From an uncultured Flaviramulus sp. (lineage in GTDB: Bacteria; Bacteroidota; Bacteroidia; Flavobacteriales; Flavobacteriaceae): DNA of 64,000 bases. The position numbers were made by a program, and so were the translations under genes. The notes beneath the pieces were generated by a model. It was not told where the DNA came from. It searched no databases and saw only the letters and a list, made by a program, of their open reading frames with translations. Location: NCBI GenBank assembly GCA_947501105.1, contig CANMUP010000005.1, forward strand, positions 62,001-126,000, given 5' to 3'. This document shows positions 45,527 through 54,237 of this stretch, in pieces (the first letter of the stretch is position 1; each line of letters opens with the position of its first letter).

Positions 45527-46600
45527 CTATTTAGTTGATTCTCTTTCGATTATTTCGGTTTCAATAACCACTTTTATAAAGTCTGATTTTCTTTCATCAT
45601 TAGTGAAATACTGGTCGTCTTCAGTGTCTGCTGCCACTAATCTATCAATTAATAAATTCGCGGCTTGCTCACCAATTTTTTGACCATGTTGGCTAACTGT
45701 AGTTAAACTTGGTGTTGCATGTTTTGAGAGAACTCCATCAGTGAAACCAATAACTTGAATATTGTCTGGAATACTTAAACCTAGCTTTCTTGCTACCTTC
45801 ATTGCAGTAACAGCATAAAGCTCGTTAACTGCAAAAACACCATCAATATTACCATTAGTTTTGAAGAATTGTTCTATTTCAAGTTCTAAATCTTCTAAAT
45901 GATTTTCAACATCTAAACTATCATCAATCTTCAATATTAAATTAGGATTAGCTATTATTTTATGGCTTTCTAAAGCTTCTATATAGCCTTGAGTTCTTAG
46001 TCTTCCAACACTTACATAATCCATAGTAGTTATAAGTGCAATATTTTTACAATTGTTCTCAATAAGCTTTTTTACGGCCTTAACCGATCCATTAAAATCG
46101 TCAACAATTACCTTGTCACAATCCACTTCATTTACAACTCTATCAAACATTACAATGGGCATTCCTTGATTTATGGTAGCATTAAAATGATGGTAATCTT
46201 GTTTCAATAAGGTCTCTTTAGAGATTGACAAAATAAACCCATCAATACTACCATTAGCAAGCATTTCCATATTGATAATTTCTTTTGTAAACGATTCGTT
46301 TGATAACCCTACGATAACATTATAACCACGCCTGTTTGCAACTAACTCTATTCCTCTAATTACTGTAGAGAAAAAATGGTGTACTATCTCTGGAATTAAT
46401 ATTCCAATAGTTTTAGTTTTTCTGTTCTTTAAACTAAGTGCAATATTATTGGGTTTATAGTTATAAAGCTTAGCAAAGGCTTGTATTTTTTGCGTAGTAT
46501 CTTCGCTAATTTCTTTGCTATTACTAAGCGCTTTTGAAACCGTTGAAATAGAAACATCTAATTCTCGCGCTATTTGTTTCAAAGTTATTTTTCTTTTCAT
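45527..46600 (-). CDS. LacI/GalR-family regulator of the starch system
   Basis: A 357-residue repressor or activator. HTH at residues 3-24 (ITLKQIARELDVSISTVSKALS) followed by the hinge helix and a periplasmic-binding-protein-like effector domain (TIGILIPEIVHHFFSTVIRGIE, then DGFILSISKET, VIGFTDGVLSKHATPSLTTV). It lies between the divergent mal and sus operons, the typical position for their common regulator. A perfect operator CGAAAACGTTTTCG, of the kind LacI proteins bind, lies about 125 bp from its start. The effector would be maltose or a related sugar. Confidence 0.93.
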   Translation of the reverse strand: MKRKITLKQIARELDVSISTVSKALSNSKEISEDTTQKIQAFAKLYNYKPNNIALSLKNRKTKTIGILIPEIVHHFFSTVIRGIELVANRRGYNVIVGLSNESFTKEIINMEMLANGSIDGFILSISKETLLKQDYHHFNATINQGMPIVMFDRVVNEVDCDKVIVDDFNGSVKAVKKLIENNCKNIALITTMDYVSVGRLRTQGYIEALESHKIIANPNLILKIDDSLDVENHLEDLELEIEQFFKTNGNIDGVFAVNELYAVTAMKVARKLGLSIPDNIQVIGFTDGVLSKHATPSLTTVSQHGQKIGEQAANLLIDRLVAADTEDDQYFTNDERKSDFIKVVIETEIIERESTK

Positions 46601-46708
46601 TGAGCAATTTATTTAATAGCAATCAATTATTTTATAAAAAATCCTTTATAAAGATATTATTTTTAATATGTAATTATGCATGTTTTCTTCAATAAAAACA
46701 GTAAATCA

Positions 46709-46738
46709 TGAAAAGTTTTCAACACGAAAACGTTTTCG
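46709..46738. promoter_or_regulatory. LacI-type operator pair
   Basis: CGAAAACGTTTTCG (46725-46738) is a perfect 14-bp palindrome with the central CG of LacI-family operators. A second, imperfect one, TGAAAAGTTTTCA (46709-46721), lies beside it. They stand between the regulator gene and susC, upstream of the likely susC promoter, which suggests activation or autoregulation. Confidence 0.7.
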
Positions 46739-46794
46739 CTAAGAATTTCGTAATTCAAAATTATTTCTTTACATAGACTTTACATAGTTTTAAC

Positions 46795-46812
46795 GTGAGA
46801 AGTGAAAATATA
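46795..46812. promoter_or_regulatory. 18-bp shared element, copy ahead of susC
   Basis: GTGAGAAGTGAAAATATA, the exact sequence found at 45430-45447. It directly follows a -7-like TAGTTTTA and precedes the susC start by 36 bp. Confidence 0.55.
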
Positions 46813-46848
46813 TACTGACTAATTTAAAAATTAACTCAAAGAATTTAT

Positions 46849-49752
46849 ATGAAAACAACAATTAATAGTTTATTGTTTTTGCTGTTTATTATGCCAACAC
46901 TCATGTTTGGTCAAAATACACTTACGGGAACAGTAACAGAGCAATCAACTTCTATTCCGCTTCCAGGAGTAAATGTCGTTATAAAAAACACGACAACTGG
47001 AACATCAACAGATTTTGATGGCAATTATCAAATTGACGTTAACAATGGAGATGTTATTGTATTCTCTTATATAGGTTATCAAATAATTGAAATTACTTAT
47101 TCAGGGCAAGCTTCATTAAATGTTCAATTAATTGAAGACACAGCCCAATTGAACGAAATTGTTATCATTGGTTATGGATCTACAACTAAAAAAGATGCCA
47201 CAGGCTCAGTTGAAGCAATAACCTCTGAAGATTTTACAAAAGGAAACATTGTCACTACCGAGAATTTATTAAGTGGTCGTGTATCTGGTGTTAGTATTAC
47301 AACTGATGGTGCCCCTGGTACTGGGTCTCAAATTACAATTCGAGGCGGCTCTTCCATAAATGCATCAAATAATCCACTTATTATTATTGACGGATTACCA
47401 ATTGATAATAATGGCTTAAATGGTTCTAGAGGTATTTTAGCAAGTATCAACCCTAACGATATTGATTCGTTCTCAGTTTTAAAAGATGCATCTGCAACCG
47501 CAATTTATGGGTCTAGAGCATCAAATGGTGTTATTATTATAGTAACCAAAAAAGGGAAGTCTACATTTAGTGCCACTTACGATACTCAATATAGCTTTGG
47601 TGAAATAACAGATAGAATAGATGTTTTTTCTGCTAATGCTTACAGACAGTTAGTTGCATCTCAGCCAATTAACGGAACAACGCTAGACGAAAGTTTGTTA
47701 GGCGGTGCAAACACCAATTGGCAAGATGAAATTTTCAGAAATACAGTATCATCTCAACATAATATATCTATGCAAGGTTCTCTTTTTAAAGTATTGCCTG
47801 CAAGATTTTCTTTTGGAGTTACTGACCAAGAAGGTGCAATTATAACATCAGAATTTGAAAGAAGAAGTTTAGGTTTAGCTTTAAACCCAAAATTCTTTGA
47901 TGATCATTTAAAAGTTAGTTTAAACGCAAACCTTGCTTTTGAAGATAATAGATTTGGTAATAACGTTGGAGGTGCTTTACGCTACGACCCAACACAGCCA
48001 GTATATGATCCATCATCACCTTTTGGAGGTTTTTACCAGCATAGAAATGGAACAATTATTTCTAACGGTACTACAAACCCTGTGGCATCGCTATTACAAA
48101 CTAATAATACAGGTGATTCTAATAGAACTTACGGGAATTTAAATTTTGACTATAGATTTCATTTTTTACCAGAATTAAGAGCTGTATTAAATATTGGATA
48201 TGATGAGACTGAAGCAAAAACTATAAATGTAACATCTACCTTGGTTCCTACAAACGATCCTGTTAAAGGAAATGATTCTAGAGGTTATCAAAAAAGAACG
48301 AATAAATTACTTGATGGTTATTTAACTTACAATAAAGAATTTGATAAATTCCGTACTGAATTTACTGCAGGTTATTCTTATCAAAAGTTTACCAATAACG
48401 GAAGTAATACAGGCAACAGTAGAGATCCATTAAATTTTTCATCAACTTTTGCAGACCCAGATGTGGTTTTAATAGGATTATTTGGTAGAGCCAATGTTAC
48501 TTTTCTAGATAAATATTTGTTAACATTAACATATAGACGTGACGGAACATCGCGTTTCAGTAAAGAAAACCAATGGGGTGATTTTCCTGCTGCTGCTTTG
48601 GCTTGGAACATAAGTGATGAAGATTTCCTAAAAGATTCAAAACTAATTTCTAATTTAAAATTAAGAGCTAGTTATGGTATTACTGGACAACAAGAGCTAC
48701 AAGAAAAAGACATATTCTTGAACAGATATAGAGGCGGTGACGTCAATTCACAATATCAATTTGGGAATACGGTTATTCAGTCTTTAATAGCATCAGAAAT
48801 CAATCCAGATATAAAATGGGAAGAAACAGCAACTATAGAGTTTGGTATAGATTATGGATTGTTTGATGAAAGACTTTCTGGGTCATTAAACTTCTTTCAA
48901 AAAAATTCAACCGATTTATTATTTACTGCTTCTGTAGCAGATGGTACTAACTTTTCAAACAGTATTATTCAAAACATTGGCGAGTTACAAATTCAAGGTA
49001 TCGAGTTTTCTTTAAATGCAGATGTTGTTAAACAAGATGACTTTACTGTTGATTTCAACTTTAATGCAACTTTTCTAGATAGAGAAATTAAAGAATTAGC
49101 ACTAGGTCAAGATGTAAGAACTGGTGGTATTTCTGGTGGTACAGGAAACAATATTCAAATATTAAGAGAAGGTTTTTCTCCTAATTCATTTAGTGTTTTC
49201 AAACAATTATATGATAACTCAGGAAATCCTATTGAAGGTGCCTTTGTAGATTTAAATGGCGATAACGTTATTAATGATGACGATCGTTATTTAAAAGAAA
49301 ACCCTGGAGCAGATGTTATTTTAGGATTTCAATCTAACATCAATTACAAAAACTTAGATTTATCTTTTAACTTAAGAGCTAACTTAGGGAACTACGTTTA
49401 TAACAACGTAAACTCTTCTAGAGCACAATACGAGTTATTACAAGATAATGCTGTGTTAGGAAATGTACCAACATCGGTTTTAAATACAGGATTCCAAAGA
49501 ACTTCTGATGTAATCATTTCTGATATTTATGTTGAAGATGCATCATTCCTAAAAATGGATAATATAACGTTAGGTTATACTTTTAACAAAATCTCTAAAC
49601 ATTTAAAAAGCTTAAGATTATGGGGAGGTATTCAAAACGTATTTACTATAACTAATTATAGCGGACTAGATCCAGAAGTATTTAATGGAATTGATAATAC
49701 AATTTACCCTAGACCAAGAACTATTTTGGCTGGAGCTAATTTTAAATTTTAA
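46849..49752 (+). CDS. susC: SusC-type TonB-dependent maltodextrin transporter
   Basis: A 967-residue outer-membrane transporter: signal peptide ending LMFGQ, regulatory domain (GTVTEQSTSIPLPGVNVVIKNTTTG), plug domain with IRGGSSINASNNPLIIIDGLPIDN and VLKDASATAIYGSRASNGVIIIVTKKG, and a barrel ending RTILAGANFKF. It imports malto-oligosaccharides produced at the surface. SusD follows after 8 bp, and SusE-like, SusF-like and amylase genes follow. LacI operators and the shared element lie in its promoter region. Confidence 0.96.
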   Translation: MKTTINSLLFLLFIMPTLMFGQNTLTGTVTEQSTSIPLPGVNVVIKNTTTGTSTDFDGNYQIDVNNGDVIVFSYIGYQIIEITYSGQASLNVQLIEDTAQLNEIVIIGYGSTTKKDATGSVEAITSEDFTKGNIVTTENLLSGRVSGVSITTDGAPGTGSQITIRGGSSINASNNPLIIIDGLPIDNNGLNGSRGILASINPNDIDSFSVLKDASATAIYGSRASNGVIIIVTKKGKSTFSATYDTQYSFGEITDRIDVFSANAYRQLVASQPINGTTLDESLLGGANTNWQDEIFRNTVSSQHNISMQGSLFKVLPARFSFGVTDQEGAIITSEFERRSLGLALNPKFFDDHLKVSLNANLAFEDNRFGNNVGGALRYDPTQPVYDPSSPFGGFYQHRNGTIISNGTTNPVASLLQTNNTGDSNRTYGNLNFDYRFHFLPELRAVLNIGYDETEAKTINVTSTLVPTNDPVKGNDSRGYQKRTNKLLDGYLTYNKEFDKFRTEFTAGYSYQKFTNNGSNTGNSRDPLNFSSTFADPDVVLIGLFGRANVTFLDKYLLTLTYRRDGTSRFSKENQWGDFPAAALAWNISDEDFLKDSKLISNLKLRASYGITGQQELQEKDIFLNRYRGGDVNSQYQFGNTVIQSLIASEINPDIKWEETATIEFGIDYGLFDERLSGSLNFFQKNSTDLLFTASVADGTNFSNSIIQNIGELQIQGIEFSLNADVVKQDDFTVDFNFNATFLDREIKELALGQDVRTGGISGGTGNNIQILREGFSPNSFSVFKQLYDNSGNPIEGAFVDLNGDNVINDDDRYLKENPGADVILGFQSNINYKNLDLSFNLRANLGNYVYNNVNSSRAQYELLQDNAVLGNVPTSVLNTGFQRTSDVIISDIYVEDASFLKMDNITLGYTFNKISKHLKSLRLWGGIQNVFTITNYSGLDPEVFNGIDNTIYPRPRTILAGANFKF

Positions 49753-49760
49753 AAAAAACT

Positions 49761-51362
49761 ATGAAAACAAGATTTAAAATACACAAAACAATTGGGTATG
49801 TAATGCTTTTCGTTTTGGCATTAACATCCTGTACTGACGATTTGAATATCGTACCAAATGACGACCAAACCACTTTAAGCGAAGATCTTTTTAATGATGA
49901 AGCTGCATATAAACAAGTACTAGCTGGTGTCTATGCCAATTTAGCCTTAACAGGTACAGACGGTGGTGGTAGCTCAAACCTTAAAAATATTGATGCTGGA
50001 ACCAGTCAATTTGGACGTGTCCTTTTATATGTACAAACACTTTCTGCAGATCAAATGATTTGGTCTTATGAAAATGACCCAGGAACTAGAGAAATACAAA
50101 GAAATTTATGGACGGCTCAAAATCCATTACTCTTAGGTATGTTTAGTAGAGCACATCTTTCTATAGCATTAGCAAATAACTTTTTAAGAGAAACTACAGA
50201 TGCAAAATTAGACTCAAGAAATGTTTCTACATCCGTAAGAAATGAGATGCCAGCTTATAGAGCAGAAGCTCGATTAATGAGAGCTATGGCATATTACTAC
50301 ATGATGGATATTTTTGGGAAAGCAAACTTTGTTACTGAAGATGATGCACTTAATTCTCAACCTCCTGTATATGAAAGAGCAGATTTATTCACTTTTATAG
50401 AAAGTGAATTATTAGCTATTGATACAGATTTAGTAAACTCAAGACAAAATGAATACGGAAGAGCAGATAAAGCAGTTGCATACATGATTTTAGCAAAAAT
50501 GTATTTGAATGCACAAGTTTATGTAGGTACAGATCGTAATGCAGATTGTTTAAGCTATTGTGAAAAAATAATTGCAGGTGGTTACTCATTAGCTACCAAT
50601 TATCTTCACAACTTTATGGCAGATAACAATACAAATTCTGCTACAAACGAAATTATTTTCCCTATTATTTCAGATGGATTTACAACCCAAAATTTTGGAC
50701 CTACAACAGTAATGATTAACGGTTCTGTTGGAAGTATTGAAGTAAACGGAGCAGAAGTTGGTGTTGGTGCCGGCGGATGGGGCGGTGCTCTTAGAGTTAG
50801 AAAACAATTTGTAGAATTGTTTGACGGTTCTTTTGCTGATGATACTAGAAATACTATCATTTCAGAAGGAAGACCTATCGATATAAATGACATATCTGAT
50901 AAAGATTCAGGTTATATCATTCAAAAATACTCTAATGCGACTTCAACTGGAGGTTTTGGAGTAGATCAAACCTTTGTTGACACAGATTTTCCATTATTTA
51001 GATTAGCCGATGTATATTTAATGTATGCTGAAGCTCATTTAAGAGGAGGTGGCGGAAACGCTAGCACTGCACTTGGGTATGTAAATGACTTAAGAACTAG
51101 AGCTAACAATTCTAATATGGTAACAGCTGCTGGTTTAACTTTAGATTTTATTTTAGACGAAAGGTCTCGTGAACTTCATTGGGAAGCTCATCGCAGACAA
51201 GATTTAATTCGTTACAACAAGTTTACTGGCGGTAATTACAATTGGGCTTGGAAAGGAAATGGAAGCAATGGTATCTCGTTACCTGCACACTTTGATGTAT
51301 ACCCTATTCCTACAGCAAGTATGGCGGCAAATCCTAATCTTACTCAAAACACAGGATATTAA
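49761..51362 (+). CDS. susD: SusD-type starch-binding lipoprotein
   Basis: A 533-residue surface lipoprotein (lipobox LTSC at residue 24). SusD family landmarks are EARLMRAMAYYYMMDIFGKANFV, FRLADVYLMYAEAHLRGGGG and the end YPIPTASMAANPNLTQNTGY. It binds the chain ends and hands them to the adjacent SusC. Glycine-rich loops near residue 335 (GAEVGVGAGGWGGALRVR) are unlike the first SusD of the window. Confidence 0.95.
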   Translation: MKTRFKIHKTIGYVMLFVLALTSCTDDLNIVPNDDQTTLSEDLFNDEAAYKQVLAGVYANLALTGTDGGGSSNLKNIDAGTSQFGRVLLYVQTLSADQMIWSYENDPGTREIQRNLWTAQNPLLLGMFSRAHLSIALANNFLRETTDAKLDSRNVSTSVRNEMPAYRAEARLMRAMAYYYMMDIFGKANFVTEDDALNSQPPVYERADLFTFIESELLAIDTDLVNSRQNEYGRADKAVAYMILAKMYLNAQVYVGTDRNADCLSYCEKIIAGGYSLATNYLHNFMADNNTNSATNEIIFPIISDGFTTQNFGPTTVMINGSVGSIEVNGAEVGVGAGGWGGALRVRKQFVELFDGSFADDTRNTIISEGRPIDINDISDKDSGYIIQKYSNATSTGGFGVDQTFVDTDFPLFRLADVYLMYAEAHLRGGGGNASTALGYVNDLRTRANNSNMVTAAGLTLDFILDERSRELHWEAHRRQDLIRYNKFTGGNYNWAWKGNGSNGISLPAHFDVYPIPTASMAANPNLTQNTGY

Positions 51363-51382
51363 AATTAAAACAAATTAACACG

Positions 51383-52480
51383 ATGAAAAAAATTAAAAGA
51401 ATTTCAGCAGTTAGTATTATTGGCTTAGTTTTACTATTCCTTAGTTCTTGCGAAGATACAACTGATACATTCCAAATATCTGCACCAACAGCACCTGTTT
51501 TGGCAGATTTAAACTTTACGCAAATAGAGCTTGATGCGGTTAACACATCTAACCCAGCACTTACATTAAATTGGGTTGAATCTGATTACGGGCAACAAAC
51601 TGCAATAAATTACGCTGTTCAATTTGCTAGCAATGATACTTTTACAAATCCAGTAACTGCAGCATCTATCACCGGTAAAAGTGATATAACACTATCGATA
51701 AGTGAAATTAATGCTGCTGCAGGTAATGCAGGACTAAACCCTTTTGAATGGGCTACTTTGTATACCAGAATTGTAGCTTCAATTGGATCTCAAAATAGTG
51801 AGCAAATAAATTCAAATACTATTCAATTTGATGTATTCCCATACTTTAACTATGTATTTAATGATTATTATTTAGTTGGAGATGCGACTGCTCCAGGTTG
51901 GAACAATAATAACAACAACCCTGCTTTGTTTAGAGACGAAAATAACAGTAATGTATATTATTACACTGGGTTTTGGGCTGATAACGGGCATTTTAAGGTA
52001 TTACAAACCAAAGGGCTATGGCAGCCACAATGGGGAACTGATGATGGTAGTACTGTTGGAAATAATCCCGGAGGTGGCGATGATCCAGAAAGATTTCCTT
52101 ATGGAGGTGGCGATGGTATTCCAGAAGGATTTTATACGTTTACAATAAACCTTGGAAATAACACTTTTACTTTTGAGCCTTTTGATGCCTCAGGAATTAC
52201 AAGTCCTGTAACATTATCAATTCAAGGGTCAAGTGTTGCTAGTACAACTGCTATGACACCATTAGCCTTTGATGGGCACATTTGGTTTGCATCTGGAATA
52301 CATTTAACTCCTGGAGAAGCTTCGTTTTTAGCAGACTCAGATACTTGGGGTAGTTCTACTTCATTCTCTGGAGTGGCTACAAATGGTGGCGGATCAATTC
52401 CTGTAATAGTTGAAGATGATTACGATGTTTGGTTTAACGACTTAACTGGTCGTTACATTCTTATTCCGTTGAATTTATAA
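51383..52480 (+). CDS. susE: SusE-like starch-binding lipoprotein
   Basis: A 365-residue lipoprotein (lipobox FLSSC at residue 23). The N-terminal SusE-type domain (ISAPTAPVLADLNFTQIELDAVNTSNPALTLNWVESDYG) has the pattern TLNW; two beta-sandwich binding domains follow, the first with FNDYYLVGDATAPGWNNNNNNPALFRDENNS, the second near the C-terminus. It binds alpha-glucan at the surface and helps channel it to SusC/D. Located directly after susD; the SusF-like gene follows after 17 bp. Confidence 0.88.
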   Translation: MKKIKRISAVSIIGLVLLFLSSCEDTTDTFQISAPTAPVLADLNFTQIELDAVNTSNPALTLNWVESDYGQQTAINYAVQFASNDTFTNPVTAASITGKSDITLSISEINAAAGNAGLNPFEWATLYTRIVASIGSQNSEQINSNTIQFDVFPYFNYVFNDYYLVGDATAPGWNNNNNNPALFRDENNSNVYYYTGFWADNGHFKVLQTKGLWQPQWGTDDGSTVGNNPGGGDDPERFPYGGGDGIPEGFYTFTINLGNNTFTFEPFDASGITSPVTLSIQGSSVASTTAMTPLAFDGHIWFASGIHLTPGEASFLADSDTWGSSTSFSGVATNGGGSIPVIVEDDYDVWFNDLTGRYILIPLNL

Positions 52481-52497
52481 TCATAAAAAAAATAGAT

Positions 52498-54174
52498 ATG
52501 AATTTATATATAAAAAAAATCAGCTTTCTTTTACTTTCATTTGCCTTCATTTTTACAGCTTGTGAAACCGAAGAAAGTATAACAATAACAACTCCAGAAG
52601 CTAAATTTGTTTTAAACACACCAGGTATTAGCACTGTGTTTTTAAATTTTGCTTTACCAGATAATCCAGCGTTTACCATTTCTTGGAATGATGAAATAAC
52701 TGGAGGTGGTTCTTATAATGTAGAGATGTCTACAGACGAGGCCTTTACTGCTCCTGTATCTTTAGGAACTACTGATAGTAGTAATTTTTCAATGACAGTA
52801 GCAGATTTTAATAATGCTATTGCTGGTACTGGTGTTAGCACATTTAAAGATATTGCTATTTATATGAGAGTTTCTACTGGAAGCCAAATTTCAAACAATA
52901 TTTTACTTCTAGTTACAACATATCCTGTAAATGCTCCTGAAATAAATAATGTAAATAACGGAGATTCGTTTGCTTTATCTTTAGATAATAATGATGTTAC
53001 AGCTATAACTGTAGAATGGGATGATCCTATTTTAGATTCTTCATTAAATCAAGATGTAGATTACGTACTCGAAGCTGCAACAGCAGGTACAGATTTTACA
53101 ATGCCTATAGAGGCTGGTAATGTAACTAATCAAAACTCCATAGCATTAACAAATGCTCAGTTAAATGCTATTGCTATTCAAAGTGGAATAGCTGTTGATA
53201 TGACTGGAGATTTAGATATAAGAGTAAAAGCAACTATCACTGATAATACATCAGGGTCTATTTTAGAAAGAATTTCTTCAACAGTTACAATATCTGTAAC
53301 GACTTACTTAACAGTTTTAGATTTATCTTCTAACTGGGGTATTGTAGGAGAAGTTACAGGTTGGGGAGGCTCACCAGATTTACCTTTTTGGACAACAGAT
53401 GTTGATGGTGTTTTTGTAGCTTATGTTACCTTACCTACTGGTGAAATTAAGTTTAGAGAAAATATGGATTGGGCGAACAATTATGGAGATAACGGTGCCG
53501 ATGGAACTCTTGATGGTGGCGGTACTAACATTAATATTACCACTGCTGGGTCTTATAAAGTAACTATGGATTTAAATAACCTAACCTACACTATTGAAAA
53601 TTTTTCATTAGGAATTGTAGGTGGTGCTTATAACGATTGGGGTGCAACTCCAGATTTCATGTTAGAATACGATCAATATTCTGATGTATTTAGAGGTATT
53701 GTAACCTTAATTGATGGCGAAATGAAGTTTAGGATGAACAACGATTGGGGAACCAATTGGGGTGATGATGGTGTAGATGGCACTTTAGATGCTGGTGGAG
53801 CTAATATTGTTGTAACTGCTGGAATTTACATTGCTACTGTGAATATGAATGATTTAACATATACTCTAGAACCAATAGATAACGTTTGGGGATTAGTAGG
53901 TGGTGCTTACAATGATTGGGGAGCAACTCCAGATGCACAGTTTACAAGAGATTGGTCTCGTCCTTTTAATGATATTTGGATTCTTAATGATGTTACCTTA
54001 ATTGATGGCGAATATAAATTTAGAGCCAACAACGATTGGGGTGTCAACTATGGAGACGATGGTGGTGATGGTGTTTTAGAAGCTGGCGGTGCTAATTTAG
54101 TTACTACAGCAGGAACTTATTCTTTCGTTTTAGATTTTTCTGATCCTGCAAACCCAACGTACACCAAAAATTAA
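52498..54174 (+). CDS. SusF-like lipoprotein with three tandem starch-binding modules
   Basis: A 558-residue lipoprotein (lipobox FTAC at residue 20). After two N-terminal SusE/fibronectin-like domains (TISWNDEITGGGSYNVEM and TVEWDDPILDSSLNQDVDYVLEA), three copies of a roughly 91-residue module occur at about 279-369, 371-461 and 463-558. Each has the pattern (L/I)VGGAYNDWGATPD, then EMKFRMNNDWG(T/V)NWGDDG, then DGTLDAGGAN and NDLTYTLE. The modules resemble starch-binding domains of SusF. An intrinsic terminator follows the gene, ahead of the amylase gene. Confidence 0.9.
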   Translation: MNLYIKKISFLLLSFAFIFTACETEESITITTPEAKFVLNTPGISTVFLNFALPDNPAFTISWNDEITGGGSYNVEMSTDEAFTAPVSLGTTDSSNFSMTVADFNNAIAGTGVSTFKDIAIYMRVSTGSQISNNILLLVTTYPVNAPEINNVNNGDSFALSLDNNDVTAITVEWDDPILDSSLNQDVDYVLEAATAGTDFTMPIEAGNVTNQNSIALTNAQLNAIAIQSGIAVDMTGDLDIRVKATITDNTSGSILERISSTVTISVTTYLTVLDLSSNWGIVGEVTGWGGSPDLPFWTTDVDGVFVAYVTLPTGEIKFRENMDWANNYGDNGADGTLDGGGTNINITTAGSYKVTMDLNNLTYTIENFSLGIVGGAYNDWGATPDFMLEYDQYSDVFRGIVTLIDGEMKFRMNNDWGTNWGDDGVDGTLDAGGANIVVTAGIYIATVNMNDLTYTLEPIDNVWGLVGGAYNDWGATPDAQFTRDWSRPFNDIWILNDVTLIDGEYKFRANNDWGVNYGDDGGDGVLEAGGANLVTTAGTYSFVLDFSDPANPTYTKN

Positions 54175-54190
54175 ATTTATTTTATACTTA

Positions 54191-54219
54191 AAAAAGGCTG
54201 ATGTATATCAGCCTTTTTT
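54191..54219 (+). terminator. Intrinsic terminator between the susF-like gene and the amylase gene
   Basis: AAAAAGGCTGAT pairs with ATCAGCCTTTTT across a GTAT loop, followed by further T. It lies only 19 bp ahead of the next start codon, so it probably lowers amylase expression by partial termination. Confidence 0.85.
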
Positions 54220-54237
54220 TTCCTAAAGAATTAAGCT

